From positions 1-11,595 of the forward strand of contig JAHZKU010000238.1 of NCBI GenBank assembly GCA_022600255.1: a stretch of 11,595 bases of DNA. The letters are read 5' to 3'. This DNA comes from Actinomycetes bacterium (lineage in GTDB: Bacteria > Actinomycetota > Actinomycetes > S36-B12 > GCA-2699445). Under the pieces are notes generated by a model. The model was not told the origin of the DNA. It made no database searches and saw nothing but the letters and a program-made list of their open reading frames with translations. Position numbers and translations under genes: made by a program. Shown here one piece after another: positions 1 through 7,261 of the stretch (position 1 is the stretch's first letter; each line of letters opens with the position of its first letter).

Positions 1-108
1 CCTGGGGTGCTGGAGAACGGCCTTTTCTTGAACATGGCCGATGAGGTGCTGATCGGCCATATCGCTGATGACGGTGCGGTGAGTGTGGAGACCCGCACTC
101 GCAAGTGA
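1..108 (+). CDS. rpiA: Ribose-5-phosphate isomerase A, C-terminal fragment (5' end outside window)
   Basis: Frame 1 is open from the window edge to TGA at 106-108 and gives 35 residues. They contain GVLENGLFLNMADEVLIG, followed by a short charged end. The pattern G-V-(V/L)-x-x-G-L-F-x-x-M-A-D-x-V-(L/I)-(I/V)-G, about 15 to 30 residues from the C-terminus, is what I know from RpiA, which interconverts ribose-5-phosphate and ribulose-5-phosphate in the non-oxidative pentose phosphate pathway. The active-site part of the protein is off the window, so the call rests on the tail only. It is transcribed towards the small acidic ORF and the decarboxylase (convergent). I see no clear terminator after the stop. 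Confidence 0.6.
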   Translation, partial: PGVLENGLFLNMADEVLIGHIADDGAVSVETRTRK

Positions 109-323
109 CTGGTGGCCGCGAACCGCCAACCGTCCGGCCAGCCGCAGGGGCTCGGGATTGGACCGCCTAGCCCGAACTGGTGGTTCACCCATCATGATGC
201 AAGGACATCGAATCCCTCAGCGCAGGCCGCCAAGGTCGATGATCCGTTCGATTCGCAGGGCTCCGCTGGAGCGGGAAGTAACCCTGCGGGAAGATCAGGC
301 CTGGGTCGCGCTAACCTCGGCCG

Positions 324-500
324 CTAGCGCGGGTCGGGACCGCCCGGATCGATTTCTTGAGCTTGGTCAGCCACGGTCTCAGTGCGAACGTCGCGTGTCT
401 CGGGGCCGTCCCCGTCCTCGATCTCCGACCGCTCATCAATGCCAACCCCCTCAACACTGTCGCGTTCTTGGAATTGTGTTTCCCGATCGTCACTGCTCAT
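324..500 (-). CDS. Small acidic hypothetical protein (58 aa)
   Basis: ATG at 498-500 to TAG at 324-326. A strong SD, GAGGAG (507-512), lies 6 nt before the ATG, and this is the main reason to call the gene. The product has 10 Asp, 9 Glu, 6 Arg and no Lys or Cys, a net charge near -13, and almost no hydrophobic stretch, so it is probably disordered and cytosolic. The phrase QFQERDSVEGVGIDE faintly recalls the Asp/Glu-rich opening of actinobacterial DUF5709 proteins, but this is too weak to assign a family. It is the only ORF in the gene-poor 109-859 interval with good initiation signals. It lies 359 nt downstream of the decarboxylase on the same strand, with its own possible promoter at 585-611. 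It could still be a chance ORF: the sequence is low-complexity and other frames across it are open too. Confidence 0.5.
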   Translation of the reverse strand: MSSDDRETQFQERDSVEGVGIDERSEIEDGDGPETRDVRTETVADQAQEIDPGGPDPR

Positions 501-859
501 CTTGATCTCCTCATGATTCTCTTATCACCCGGTTCTGCTCCCAGCCGGCTGCCGGAACGCGCGCCAATGGAACGGTGTCCATCGATACCCGGCGCTGACT
601 GGTGAGTGAACTGCGGTTACAGCAGCACAGTACCGCCGATCCAAGGGTGAGTCCCATCGGAAATCGGCCAGGTGGGTGAGGGCGAATCACAGGTTGCGAA
701 GCGGGTGTGCGATCAACGGTCCCGTCGACCGGATGTCTGTCTTGCTGCTCCACTACACAGAGCACCCACACGATCGACCTTTGGCCGCGAACCAACGCGA
801 CCGTGGGTGAATCCTGGCGCGGCTTCTTCGGTGGCACCTGCGACCAGTCGCTGTGCTGT
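501..859. other. Intergenic region between the decarboxylase and the small acidic ORF
   Basis: This stretch of about 360 nt lies downstream of the decarboxylase stop. Open frames exist on both strands, but their translations are rich in Arg, Pro, Ser and Cys, lack a domain pattern, and have no convincing SD, so I treat them as chance. I see no clear terminator hairpin with a U-tract after the decarboxylase and no tRNA-like fold. The only element I can point to is the promoter-like sequence at 585-611 on the minus strand, and the SD of the small ORF at 507-512. Confidence 0.55.
585..611 (-). promoter_or_regulatory. Possible stress-sigma (SigB/SigF-like) promoter for the small acidic ORF
   Basis: On the minus strand GTTC (608-611) is followed after 17 nt by GGGTAT (585-590). 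This resembles the GTTT-N15-17-GGGTAT type recognised by SigB/SigF-family stress sigma factors in Gram-positive bacteria, with one mismatch in the -35. It would give a leader of roughly 75-80 nt before the ATG at 500. A single short match in a region of this size may be chance. Confidence 0.3.
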
Positions 860-3601
860 TTATTCGCGACCTTTCTTGACGCTGGCGAGCGCTTCCGCAG
901 TGAACACGGGCAGGCCGAGCTCGCTGTGATAGCCATGGATCTCATCGATTGCCAACGCCTCCAGGAAGTCCAAGATCTCTAGGCTCAAGACTTGTCCGGG
1001 AACCAGGATAGGAAAGCCGGGCGGGTAGGGAATGATGAACGCGGTCGAGACCAGCTCCCGCTCGGCAGCGATTTCAGCTCGGGCCTCGGCCAGTGTCACG
1101 TAGTCAAGGTTCTTGGTGTCATAAGCCAAGAAGAAGGCAGACCGCATGTCACCTTCGCGGGTGGTTGGCACCGGTCGGAACGCATCGTGGAATCGGCTGA
1201 AGTTTGGCAGCGGCGGAAGATGATTTGTGAGGTCATCCACCTTCTTGTCCAACAGGCGCCGCTCGGGATCGCTGGCCGAGGCTCGGTCGGCGGTGATCTT
1301 GGCAGAAATGCCCCGTAGCGCTTGCAGTAGGTAATCAATGGCAGACCAAGTGGTGCCGATGCTCGTCATCAACAACACGGTGTTCGTCGCGGTCTTGTTC
1401 ACCTGAATGCCGTACTCGTTCATGAGGGCATTGATCTTGAACTCGTCGCCGGTCATCCCGGTATTGGCCAGATAGAGCGTCAGTCGAGTGGGATCGAGCA
1501 CGAACTCGTCGGTGCGCCAAGCCTCGGTAATAAACCCGAGATCCCGCTTCACGCCCTGCTCCGCGTAGTGCTCAAGGCCCGAGTTGCGGTATTTGGCAGG
1601 AATCATCTCGCCGGGTCCGAGGAAGTTGAAGTACTTGTGGAGCGCTGGATCGTCATTCACCCGCTCGCGCACCTCTACCGACATCTGGATAGCGGCGGAA
1701 ATCTTGGCGTAGCCTTCCAACTCGACCTGCCTGCGCGCCAAATCTAGGGACGCCACGATCTGGTAGTTGGGAGATGTGGTTGTGTGGGTGAAGTAGGCCT
1801 CGTGGAAGGGTTGTTCGACCTCGGAGGCGAACAGTTCGTCCCACTGGTGAATCATCGAGCCTTGCCTCAGAGCTGACAGCGACTTGTGGGTGGATTGGGT
1901 GGAGTACACCCGCACCTTCGCGAGGTCGGGGTTTGCCATCAGGGTCTGGTCCAGCCAGGTATCCGGATCGTTCGGATCGAGTTGATCGAATGCCACCTTC
2001 CATTCCGCGTAGGCGGCGCGATACTTGTCCGAATCGAATTGCCGGCGTAGCTCAGCCGCAGCCCACATGGCTGTGCGGCGCCGATACGTTGGGTGCAGTT
2101 GCGCGAAGGCGAACCAAGCCTCGTCCCACAAGAACACCATGTCCGGCTTGATGGCCAAGATCTCCTGCATTAACTGCAGGGGGTGGTAGACGATCCCATC
2201 GAACGTACAGTTGGTCAGCAGGATCATCCGGACGCGATCGAGTTCGCCGGCTTCTTTCAGATCGAGGAGTTGCTGCTTGATCGAGCGGGTGGGGACCGCA
2301 CCATAGATGGCCAAGGGGGCAATCGGGTAGGCGTCTAGGTAGATCGGATGTGCCCCAGACAACACCAAGCCATAGTGGTGAGACTTGTGACAGTTGCGGT
2401 CGATTAACACGATGTCGCCGGGTCGGCACAACGCCTGGACCACAATCTTGTTCGAACTTGAGGTGCCATTGGTGGCGAAGTAGGTTTCTTTGGAGCCGAA
2501 CGCTCGACTCGCCGCGTCTAGGGCCTGTTTGATACTTCCCGTGGGAGATAGCAGGGAGTCCAAGCCGCCCACGGTACTTGAGGTCTCGGCCATGAAGATC
2601 TGGTCTCCATAGAACTCGCCCATGTCTGCGATCCACTTGGAATTAAAGACCGAATTGCCGCGCGCGATCGGGAGCGCATGAAAGTTTCCGATGGGTCGCC
2701 GCGCGTATTTCTTCAGGGCGTCGAAGAACGGCGTTTGATAACGCCGACGCACCCCGTCCATCGTTGCCATGTGAATCTCAGTGGGATGTTCGCTGCGGTA
2801 GAAAGCTCGCCGGAATAGGGCTTGGTCCTCGGGGGTCCCCAGTGAGCCCTCGGACTCGACGGTCAGATATAGGTCGATTTCGGGGCGCAGATCACTCACA
2901 ACTTCAGCCAACAGGGGGCCGTGCAGTCGTAAGCCCTCCTCTTGCTCGAGCCGGGCAAGCAGGTTGGTGCGCTGTCGAAAGAATGGAATCGGTTGGTCCG
3001 AACGGAGCGGGATGTCACCGCGCACCCAGATCGCCTGAATCTGTGGATTGGATATCACCGCTGCCAAGGCGTCTTCCACCGACTCAAGTGGCAGTAGTTC
3101 GTAGACGAACGCGTCCTCTTGTGTGCGGGCTGCTCGGAGGTCAGCCTCGAGTTCGTGGATTTGGTGGGCGGTGAGCGTGTCCACGATGGCGACGGTGAAA
3201 TAGTGCCGTTCGTTTCCCCGTGCCAGCAACTCATCGATGGGTAGCTCTGGGTCCATCGGATCGGTCAAAATGGCCGCGGCGTCACCGAGCCCGGTCAGGA
3301 GATCATCCAGCCGATCCATGGCATCGTGTAGGGCGTCGTAGTCCGTCGCGGCCAGCAGGTGCCGGATCCGGACCACGGCGCCGGGTCCGGGAAAGGTGAA
3401 GTACCTTTCCCAGTGCTCGATAACATCCAACGCGTTGGAGATGATTTCCACGAGTTGTGCCTCGCCCACATCATCCTCATTGGCAAGCCGATCGGCAGCC
3501 AACCGAATGCGCGACCACATATCTAGCCGCAATTGGGTTGGGTTGGCGTGTATTTGCGCTACCTCATGGGCGTGTTTTGCCAAAGGGTTATCAAGTTCCA
3601 T
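860..3601 (-). CDS. Long-form PLP-dependent Orn/Lys/Arg decarboxylase (Rv2531c-like)
   Basis: A 913-residue fold-type I PLP decarboxylase of the Orn/Lys/Arg group, which removes the alpha-carboxyl of a basic amino acid to give a polyamine or diamine and consumes a proton. Residues ~1-130 are a helical extension and ~130-250 the receiver-like 'wing' domain. The PLP core then shows TNGTSSSNK (377-385), DRNCHKS (401-407, stacking His405), WDEAW with Asp493 for the pyridine nitrogen, and STQSTHK with Schiff-base Lys573. The C-terminal domain carries IIPYPPG (856-862). E. coli CadA has ~715 residues with Lys367, so this protein has about 160 extra N-terminal residues and some 43 extra residues between the Asp and Lys. 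The length resembles M. tuberculosis Rv2531c (about 950). The ATG follows SD AGAGGTGA (3611-3618) at good spacing. The substrate cannot be read from sequence. It lies 153 nt downstream of the universal stress gene; no amino acid/polyamine antiporter is in view. Confidence 0.9.
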   Translation of the reverse strand: MELDNPLAKHAHEVAQIHANPTQLRLDMWSRIRLAADRLANEDDVGEAQLVEIISNALDVIEHWERYFTFPGPGAVVRIRHLLAATDYDALHDAMDRLDDLLTGLGDAAAILTDPMDPELPIDELLARGNERHYFTVAIVDTLTAHQIHELEADLRAARTQEDAFVYELLPLESVEDALAAVISNPQIQAIWVRGDIPLRSDQPIPFFRQRTNLLARLEQEEGLRLHGPLLAEVVSDLRPEIDLYLTVESEGSLGTPEDQALFRRAFYRSEHPTEIHMATMDGVRRRYQTPFFDALKKYARRPIGNFHALPIARGNSVFNSKWIADMGEFYGDQIFMAETSSTVGGLDSLLSPTGSIKQALDAASRAFGSKETYFATNGTSSSNKIVVQALCRPGDIVLIDRNCHKSHHYGLVLSGAHPIYLDAYPIAPLAIYGAVPTRSIKQQLLDLKEAGELDRVRMILLTNCTFDGIVYHPLQLMQEILAIKPDMVFLWDEAWFAFAQLHPTYRRRTAMWAAAELRRQFDSDKYRAAYAEWKVAFDQLDPNDPDTWLDQTLMANPDLAKVRVYSTQSTHKSLSALRQGSMIHQWDELFASEVEQPFHEAYFTHTTTSPNYQIVASLDLARRQVELEGYAKISAAIQMSVEVRERVNDDPALHKYFNFLGPGEMIPAKYRNSGLEHYAEQGVKRDLGFITEAWRTDEFVLDPTRLTLYLANTGMTGDEFKINALMNEYGIQVNKTATNTVLLMTSIGTTWSAIDYLLQALRGISAKITADRASASDPERRLLDKKVDDLTNHLPPLPNFSRFHDAFRPVPTTREGDMRSAFFLAYDTKNLDYVTLAEARAEIAAERELVSTAFIIPYPPGFPILVPGQVLSLEILDFLEALAIDEIHGYHSELGLPVFTAEALASVKKGRE

Positions 3602-3754
3602 GATCGTGGGTCACCTCTTAGTCGAGGGTACTGATCGTTCGCAAGCGGCGTATCGGACTCGCATAGGAATCGCTCGTTTGCCCTAAGCGGTGGGCCGAGA
3701 TTAAGACTCTCAGGCGCTGGCTGCTCGTGTCCCGTGGTGCACGATGAGCCGACT
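3602..3754 (-). promoter_or_regulatory. Upstream region of the decarboxylase with two weak -10 candidates
   Basis: The 153-nt gap between the stress gene and the decarboxylase has two minus-strand TANNNT hexamers: TAATCT at 3698-3703 (leader about 90 nt) and TACCCT at 3625-3630 (leader about 17 nt). Neither has a good -35. The SD AGAGGTGA is at 3611-3618. Read-through from the upstream stress gene is equally possible, as I see no terminator hairpin here. Confidence 0.25.
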
Positions 3755-4198
3755 TCAGTCGCGGAAGATTAGCACCGGACAGGGGGCATGATGGGCGCAG
3801 TAGCCGGCTACGGAGCCAAGGTGCATTCCCGGTAAATCGCCTTGTGAATGACTGCCAACCACGAGAAGGTCAGCATTGTTCGTGGCCGCAACACCGGTCA
3901 GCGCTTGCGCAGGGCGTTCCTCCACCAAGGCCGCGGTGACTCTCGTGTTGGGGGGATTGCGGCCGAAAGCCTCGGCAATGGTGAAGTCCAACATCTCTTG
4001 GGCATCGCGGGCATAGTCCACATCGGTGTAGGTCGGCACAACGAAGACAGTGACGGGGATCGTGAAGCCCGTCACCACGTGAATCTCCGAACCGGTGGAT
4101 TCGGCTTGGCGGGCCGCCCAGCGGAGGCCGCCAATACTCAAGGGGGAGCCATCGGCCCCAACAACGATCAATCCCGGATTCCCGGCCACCTGAACCAC
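3755..4198 (-). CDS. Universal stress protein (UspA family), single domain
   Basis: A 147-residue Usp domain. I place the start at GTG 4196-4198 because SD GGAGG (4205-4209) lies 6 nt upstream; the in-frame TTG two codons earlier directly abuts the SD. The N-terminal beta-strand and loop IVVGADGSPLS is followed by a variable middle with a Val/Thr-rich strand and DYARDAQE. The C-terminal nucleotide loop reads VVGSHSQGDLPGMHLGSV, then CPVLIFRD at the end. In ATP-binding Usps this loop is G-x2-G-x9-G-(S/T). Here the first and third glycines and the final Ser are present, but the second Gly is Ser, so ATP binding is likely but not certain. Such proteins are soluble and help adaptation to starvation, hypoxia or acid. 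It is divergent from the BrkB gene and upstream of the decarboxylase on the same strand, suggesting a shared stress role. Confidence 0.88.
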   Translation of the reverse strand: MVQVAGNPGLIVVGADGSPLSIGGLRWAARQAESTGSEIHVVTGFTIPVTVFVVPTYTDVDYARDAQEMLDFTIAEAFGRNPPNTRVTAALVEERPAQALTGVAATNNADLLVVGSHSQGDLPGMHLGSVAGYCAHHAPCPVLIFRD

Positions 4199-4219
4199 CG
4201 CCAACCTCCGCTTGTCCCC

Positions 4220-4225
4220 ATTCTA
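4220..4225 (-). promoter_or_regulatory. -10 box of the universal stress gene
   Basis: TAGAAT on the minus strand fits the actinobacterial -10 TANNNT. It would start transcription about 7 nt downstream and give a short leader of roughly 15 nt containing the GGAGG SD. No recognisable -35 is seen 16-18 nt further upstream, which is common in this group. Confidence 0.4.
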
Positions 4226-4322
4226 GAACCCGAAACCAGCCAGCACCGAGAAGGAGCACGGCTGACGGGCGCAAGTCGGGCCGAAAGTCACGGATTTGCC
4301 CCGCTGGTACGAAGCCGGTCGT

Positions 4323-4328
4323 TAGCGT
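4323..4328 (+). promoter_or_regulatory. -10 box for a leaderless BrkB transcript
   Basis: TAGCGT matches TANNNT and lies exactly 6 nt before the ATG at 4335, so transcription would begin at or next to the A of the start codon. There is no good SD in front of this ATG, only a short G-run. The same arrangement recurs at three other genes in the window. Confidence 0.45.
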
Positions 4329-4334
4329 GGGGCC

Positions 4335-5339
4335 ATGTCCATGGAAGCCATTCCGGGGTTAGTGATTGACCCGGAGCCAAAAGATCCGGACGCCTTGGTG
4401 CGCAAGGTGGCGGATAAAGGGGCCGCGCCTCGCTTGGGGATTCGGGTCTTCTTGCGGTTTGGCGCGGCCAAAGCCTCTCTGCTGGCCGCAGGCACTGCGT
4501 ACTACGTTTTCCTGGCGATGTTTGCCGTGATCGCGCTGGCCTTCGGTGTTCTGGCGCTGGTTGGGGCCGATCAGTTCTCGGCCTCGTTGACTGAAGAACT
4601 GAGCAACGCTTTCCCCGGACTCGTCGGCGATGATGGGATCGATGCAGATCAGTTGCGCTCGATTGGGCAAGCAAGCAGTCTGGTCGGTCTCTTGCTGATG
4701 CTGTATTCGTCGACTGGGGCGATGGCCGCCGTGTCCTCATCCCTGCACCAGATCTATGGTGCACCGAACGACCCTCGCAACTTTGTTGTCGCCAAGCTTC
4801 GGTTGGCCCTTTGGGTCGTGATCATCGCCCCGCTGATTCTGGTGAGCCTGATGCTGGCCACGGCCGTGTCTGGTGTGGTGCAGCAACTGCCGTTCTTGGA
4901 TGATTCCGTGCCAGCGCAAGTGGTGGTCACGTTATCGTCCTTACTGATCTCGCTTCTGGTCGACACCTTCATCGTCTACCTGATGCTGGGGCACCTAGGT
5001 GGGATTCGTCCGGAACGTGGCCCACGATTCGCCGGGGCGATCTTGGGCGGAGTCGGGATCTCCGCGTTGAAGTACCTACTGGCCTTTATCGTGGGCTGGT
5101 CGGTATCCAAACCCGAGTATGGTGCCTTCGCCGCACCGATCGCGGTACTGCTTCTGCTCTATCTACAAGTGCTGGTCCTTTACCTGAGTGCAGCGACCGC
5201 AGCGGGCGTTGCGACGGATTCAGCCGTGGATAACGCAGCCCCCGAAAGTTCACCCCCGGAAGACTCAGAAAGCGCCCATCGCGAACAGCAGCGCCCAGAG
5301 CGAGATAGGCAGACCGATGTCATAGAGCAGAACGATTGA
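4335..5339 (+). CDS. YihY/BrkB family inner-membrane protein
   Basis: A 334-residue polytopic membrane protein of the Virul_fac_BrkB (YihY) family, once wrongly called ribonuclease BN. After a charged cytoplasmic N-terminus comes the family's opening helix with AAGTAYYVFLAMFAVIALAF (51-70). Further hydrophobic segments lie near 113-135, 157-182, 195-222, 236-258 and 265-292, giving six in all. LYSSTGAMAAVSSSLHQIYG (123-142) is the conserved stretch after the periplasmic loop. The tail from about 297 is hydrophilic, rich in Glu, Gln, Arg and Ser, and probably disordered. The molecular function of the family is not settled; a role in envelope lipid or solute transport is guessed. The gene is divergent from the stress gene and its last 75 bp overlap the 3' end of the opposing DUF6790 gene, so residues 311-334 are encoded antisense to that gene. 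Confidence 0.88.
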   Translation: MSMEAIPGLVIDPEPKDPDALVRKVADKGAAPRLGIRVFLRFGAAKASLLAAGTAYYVFLAMFAVIALAFGVLALVGADQFSASLTEELSNAFPGLVGDDGIDADQLRSIGQASSLVGLLLMLYSSTGAMAAVSSSLHQIYGAPNDPRNFVVAKLRLALWVVIIAPLILVSLMLATAVSGVVQQLPFLDDSVPAQVVVTLSSLLISLLVDTFIVYLMLGHLGGIRPERGPRFAGAILGGVGISALKYLLAFIVGWSVSKPEYGAFAAPIAVLLLLYLQVLVLYLSAATAAGVATDSAVDNAAPESSPPEDSESAHREQQRPERDRQTDVIEQND

Positions 5340-5768
5340 ATTCCCGGGCGAGAAGTTGTGGTCAGCGATCATTTCTTTGATGTGGTTTGCTGCTGCGCCG
5401 AGCAGAAAGACACTGATGATGATCGACAGGATGATCCATGCGTCGGCGTTGGTCGTGGCCGCAGCCGCGCCCAGGCCCGTGTTGAGGTAGGCGGCGTAGA
5501 TTCCGGCGATTCCGATGCCAAAACTCACGAAGCCGAGTTCGTATTGGAATCCGTTGGTCTTCCAGCCAATGTTCTTGGCGGTGGACTTCGCGAACACCGT
5601 GTGCATGAATCCGCTGACCACGAACATGATGCCCCCGGGCATTAGCAGCATCCAGCGCATGGCCGCCACCGCAAACTCCTCGCTTGGTTCGGCGCCGGTT
5701 GCGCTGAGCCCGACGACTGCGAAGATCCAAGCTAGGAGGAGCGTGCCCGGTAGAAAGAGAATGCCCAT
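5265..5768 (-). CDS. DUF6790-like small membrane protein
   Basis: A 167-residue membrane protein. The frame is open well upstream, but that part overlaps the patatin gene and is not protein-like. I choose ATG 5766-5768 because a hydrophobic helix starts immediately and a TANNNT box lies 6 nt upstream. Hydrophobic segments are near 3-22, 36-53, 77-95, 109-125 and 145-165. Motifs HTVFAKSTAKNIGW (56-69), FQYELGF (74-80) and NHIKEMIADHNFSPGN (128-143) fit my memory of DUF6790 (IGW...FQ-E-G and a later His-rich loop ending P-x-N). The function of this family is unknown. The gene follows the patatin gene by 62 nt on the same strand and its last 75 bp are antisense to the BrkB tail. The three genes flippase, patatin and DUF6790 run in the same direction and may be co-transcribed. 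Confidence 0.75.
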   Translation of the reverse strand: MGILFLPGTLLLAWIFAVVGLSATGAEPSEEFAVAAMRWMLLMPGGIMFVVSGFMHTVFAKSTAKNIGWKTNGFQYELGFVSFGIGIAGIYAAYLNTGLGAAAATTNADAWIILSIIISVFLLGAAANHIKEMIADHNFSPGNSIVLLYDIGLPISLWALLFAMGAF

Positions 5769-5774
5769 GGCCGG

Positions 5775-5780
5775 ACCATA
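5775..5780 (-). promoter_or_regulatory. -10 box for a leaderless DUF6790 transcript
   Basis: TATGGT on the minus strand lies exactly 6 nt before ATG 5766-5768. No SD is seen. It sits in the 62-nt gap after the patatin stop, so the gene could have its own transcript as well as read-through. Confidence 0.45.
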
Positions 5781-5830
5781 TCCACTTGCCACCAAGGTTG
5801 CAGTCTGAAGATCATCTTGGCTGGTCGAGC

Positions 5831-7222
5831 TCAGCCGGGGGACTGCAAGGATACTTGTCCCGCAGCGTGCAGTTCGGTGGGAATCGGTTGCCGGTGCTGC
5901 TCCCAATCCAACCCCCAGTTGGGCATACCAGAACGTGGTGGCAGGCCTGCCGTGCGCCACTCGTAGCTCGCCGCCACGACGCGCGCTCGTGCTTTGCGTA
6001 GCGCACTTGCCAGGTTGACGCGGAACCCATTGGCTAGCAAGCGATCCTCCAGGAACCAGGCCCGCTCACGCTGCTCGGCAATCTCATCGCTCAAGGTGTG
6101 CAAGTGCGCGCGATCGGCCGCCGTCAGGTCTGCGTCCACCTCGGCGGCCCGCAGCCAGCCGTAGTCGAAGTCAATCTCGATCAGGCCAGCTTCCACCTCA
6201 AACCCACCCACCACATCCACCGTTGGCGCGATGGTGGTGAGCTGACCGCCGGGAGGTAAGGGATAACGCAGGTTGGCGCGCTGGACTTCGTTGGGCCCCA
6301 CATCGGCAGCCGCCCGGGCGTAAACAGCGGCCATCGATGCTTGGGTGTAGTCCACATCGCTTTGCGGTATCCGCAGCGGCGCGGCCAGGATGGCCACGAT
6401 ATCGGTAGCTCCGGCCAAAACTGCGGCCTCCAACGGCGTGTTCTGCACGATACCGCCATCCACGTAGCTGTCTGGCCCGATCCGGCGCGGTGGGAACATC
6501 ATGGGCACGCTGGACGACGCCAACATCCCTTCAATCACTCCGGGTACCCCGCTGTCCGACGACACTGTGATGCTGTCCTCCAAGACCACCGCTCCGGTTT
6601 CAGTGACGTAGCGAGGTCGTCCATCTCTCATATTGGTGATGCAGAGCCGCAGTCGTACTCCGGAGTCAGCGACGAACTGTTCGTGCACCTCATTGACGCC
6701 GAGTTCGGCTTGGCCTCGATAACCCTGTTCCAGCGGGTTCAAATCCATGATCGAGTTGGCGTCGGCGAGCAGGCTCTTGCCAGCGCGCAGTAGCTTCGGG
6801 CTGTTGGTGATCGCGGTGGACATGGCATACAAAGTGCGGTGTCTCCGTGCTGGTTCCTTGAGATGCAGCGGATCGCGGCGCAGTTCGCCATCCACGGGCA
6901 AGGGCGGCCGAGTGCGAACCGAGATCAGTTCGTGTACGAACTGGCCCATGGGAGTGTCAGCGATCAGGGACAACCATTCCTTCTGCCCAAACACAGCGTT
7001 GATGTCGGTAACGGACAGGGCGTTCTGCCGTACGACTTGGGTCAGCCGCTGAAAATCTTGGCCTGTGGCGCCCTGCGCGAGCGGTCCACCGATCAGGGCT
7101 CCGACTGAGGTCCCGGAAATGACTTGGGGTGCGAAGTCAGCGTTTCGGGTCAAGTACTCCAGAGCCCCGACCTCAAAGGCCCCTTTTGTGCCGCCCCCGG
7201 ACAAGACCAGACCTAGACTCAT
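5831..7222 (-). CDS. Patatin-like phospholipase
   Basis: A 463-residue patatin-family lipid acyl hydrolase, expected to cleave fatty acids from phospholipids with a Ser-Asp dyad. All signature parts are present: the oxyanion loop SGGGTKGAF just after the first strand, nucleophile Ser39 in GTSVGA, and catalytic Asp255 in YVDGG. The ~200 residues after DGG, with LEDRLL and an Arg-rich helix, are longer than the minimal domain and may be regulatory or membrane-contacting. I see no signal peptide. Two starts are possible, GTG at 7226-7228 and ATG at 7220-7222. I prefer the ATG, as it has a TANNNT box 6 nt upstream and no clear SD. It begins 39 nt after the flippase-like gene stop and is followed by DUF6790, suggesting a membrane-lipid turnover unit. 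Neither the substrate nor the location of the enzyme can be read from sequence. Confidence 0.9.
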   Translation of the reverse strand: MSLGLVLSGGGTKGAFEVGALEYLTRNADFAPQVISGTSVGALIGGPLAQGATGQDFQRLTQVVRQNALSVTDINAVFGQKEWLSLIADTPMGQFVHELISVRTRPPLPVDGELRRDPLHLKEPARRHRTLYAMSTAITNSPKLLRAGKSLLADANSIMDLNPLEQGYRGQAELGVNEVHEQFVADSGVRLRLCITNMRDGRPRYVTETGAVVLEDSITVSSDSGVPGVIEGMLASSSVPMMFPPRRIGPDSYVDGGIVQNTPLEAAVLAGATDIVAILAAPLRIPQSDVDYTQASMAAVYARAAADVGPNEVQRANLRYPLPPGGQLTTIAPTVDVVGGFEVEAGLIEIDFDYGWLRAAEVDADLTAADRAHLHTLSDEIAEQRERAWFLEDRLLANGFRVNLASALRKARARVVAASYEWRTAGLPPRSGMPNWGLDWEQHRQPIPTELHAAGQVSLQSPG

Positions 7223-7228
7223 GGCCAC

Positions 7229-7234
7229 AACTTA
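7229..7234 (-). promoter_or_regulatory. -10 box for a leaderless patatin transcript
   Basis: TAAGTT on the minus strand, exactly 6 nt before ATG 7220-7222, in the short gap after the flippase-like gene. It argues for ATG 7222 rather than the GTG two codons upstream, which would sit directly on the box. Confidence 0.45.
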
Positions 7235-7261
7235 CCGAGCCTCGGGCGGCTAGGCGCGGTA

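Noticed and set aside
260..293. Small hairpin GCTCC-GCT-GGAGC and an 8-base direct repeat GCGGGAAG (271-278, 286-293)
   Set aside because: The stem has only five pairs with no U-tract on either strand, and the repeat is a single short pair. Neither is enough to call a terminator or repeat element.
112..327. 71-codon plus-strand frame with GTG start directly after the RpiA stop
   Set aside because: No SD beyond the preceding gene's coding end and the composition (Gly, Pro, Ser, Ala, Arg) is typical of chance frames.
511..945. 144-codon minus-strand open frame in the gene-poor region
   Set aside because: It runs into the decarboxylase 3' end in another frame, its translation is rich in Arg, Ser, Pro and Cys with no domain pattern, and no SD fits. 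It looks like a high-GC shadow frame.
860..4198. A new defence or toxin-antitoxin system in the stress/decarboxylase region
   Set aside because: All residues and motifs fit known metabolic and stress families. There is no nuclease, helicase, NTPase or toxin-like small pair, and no repeats or mobile-element borders.
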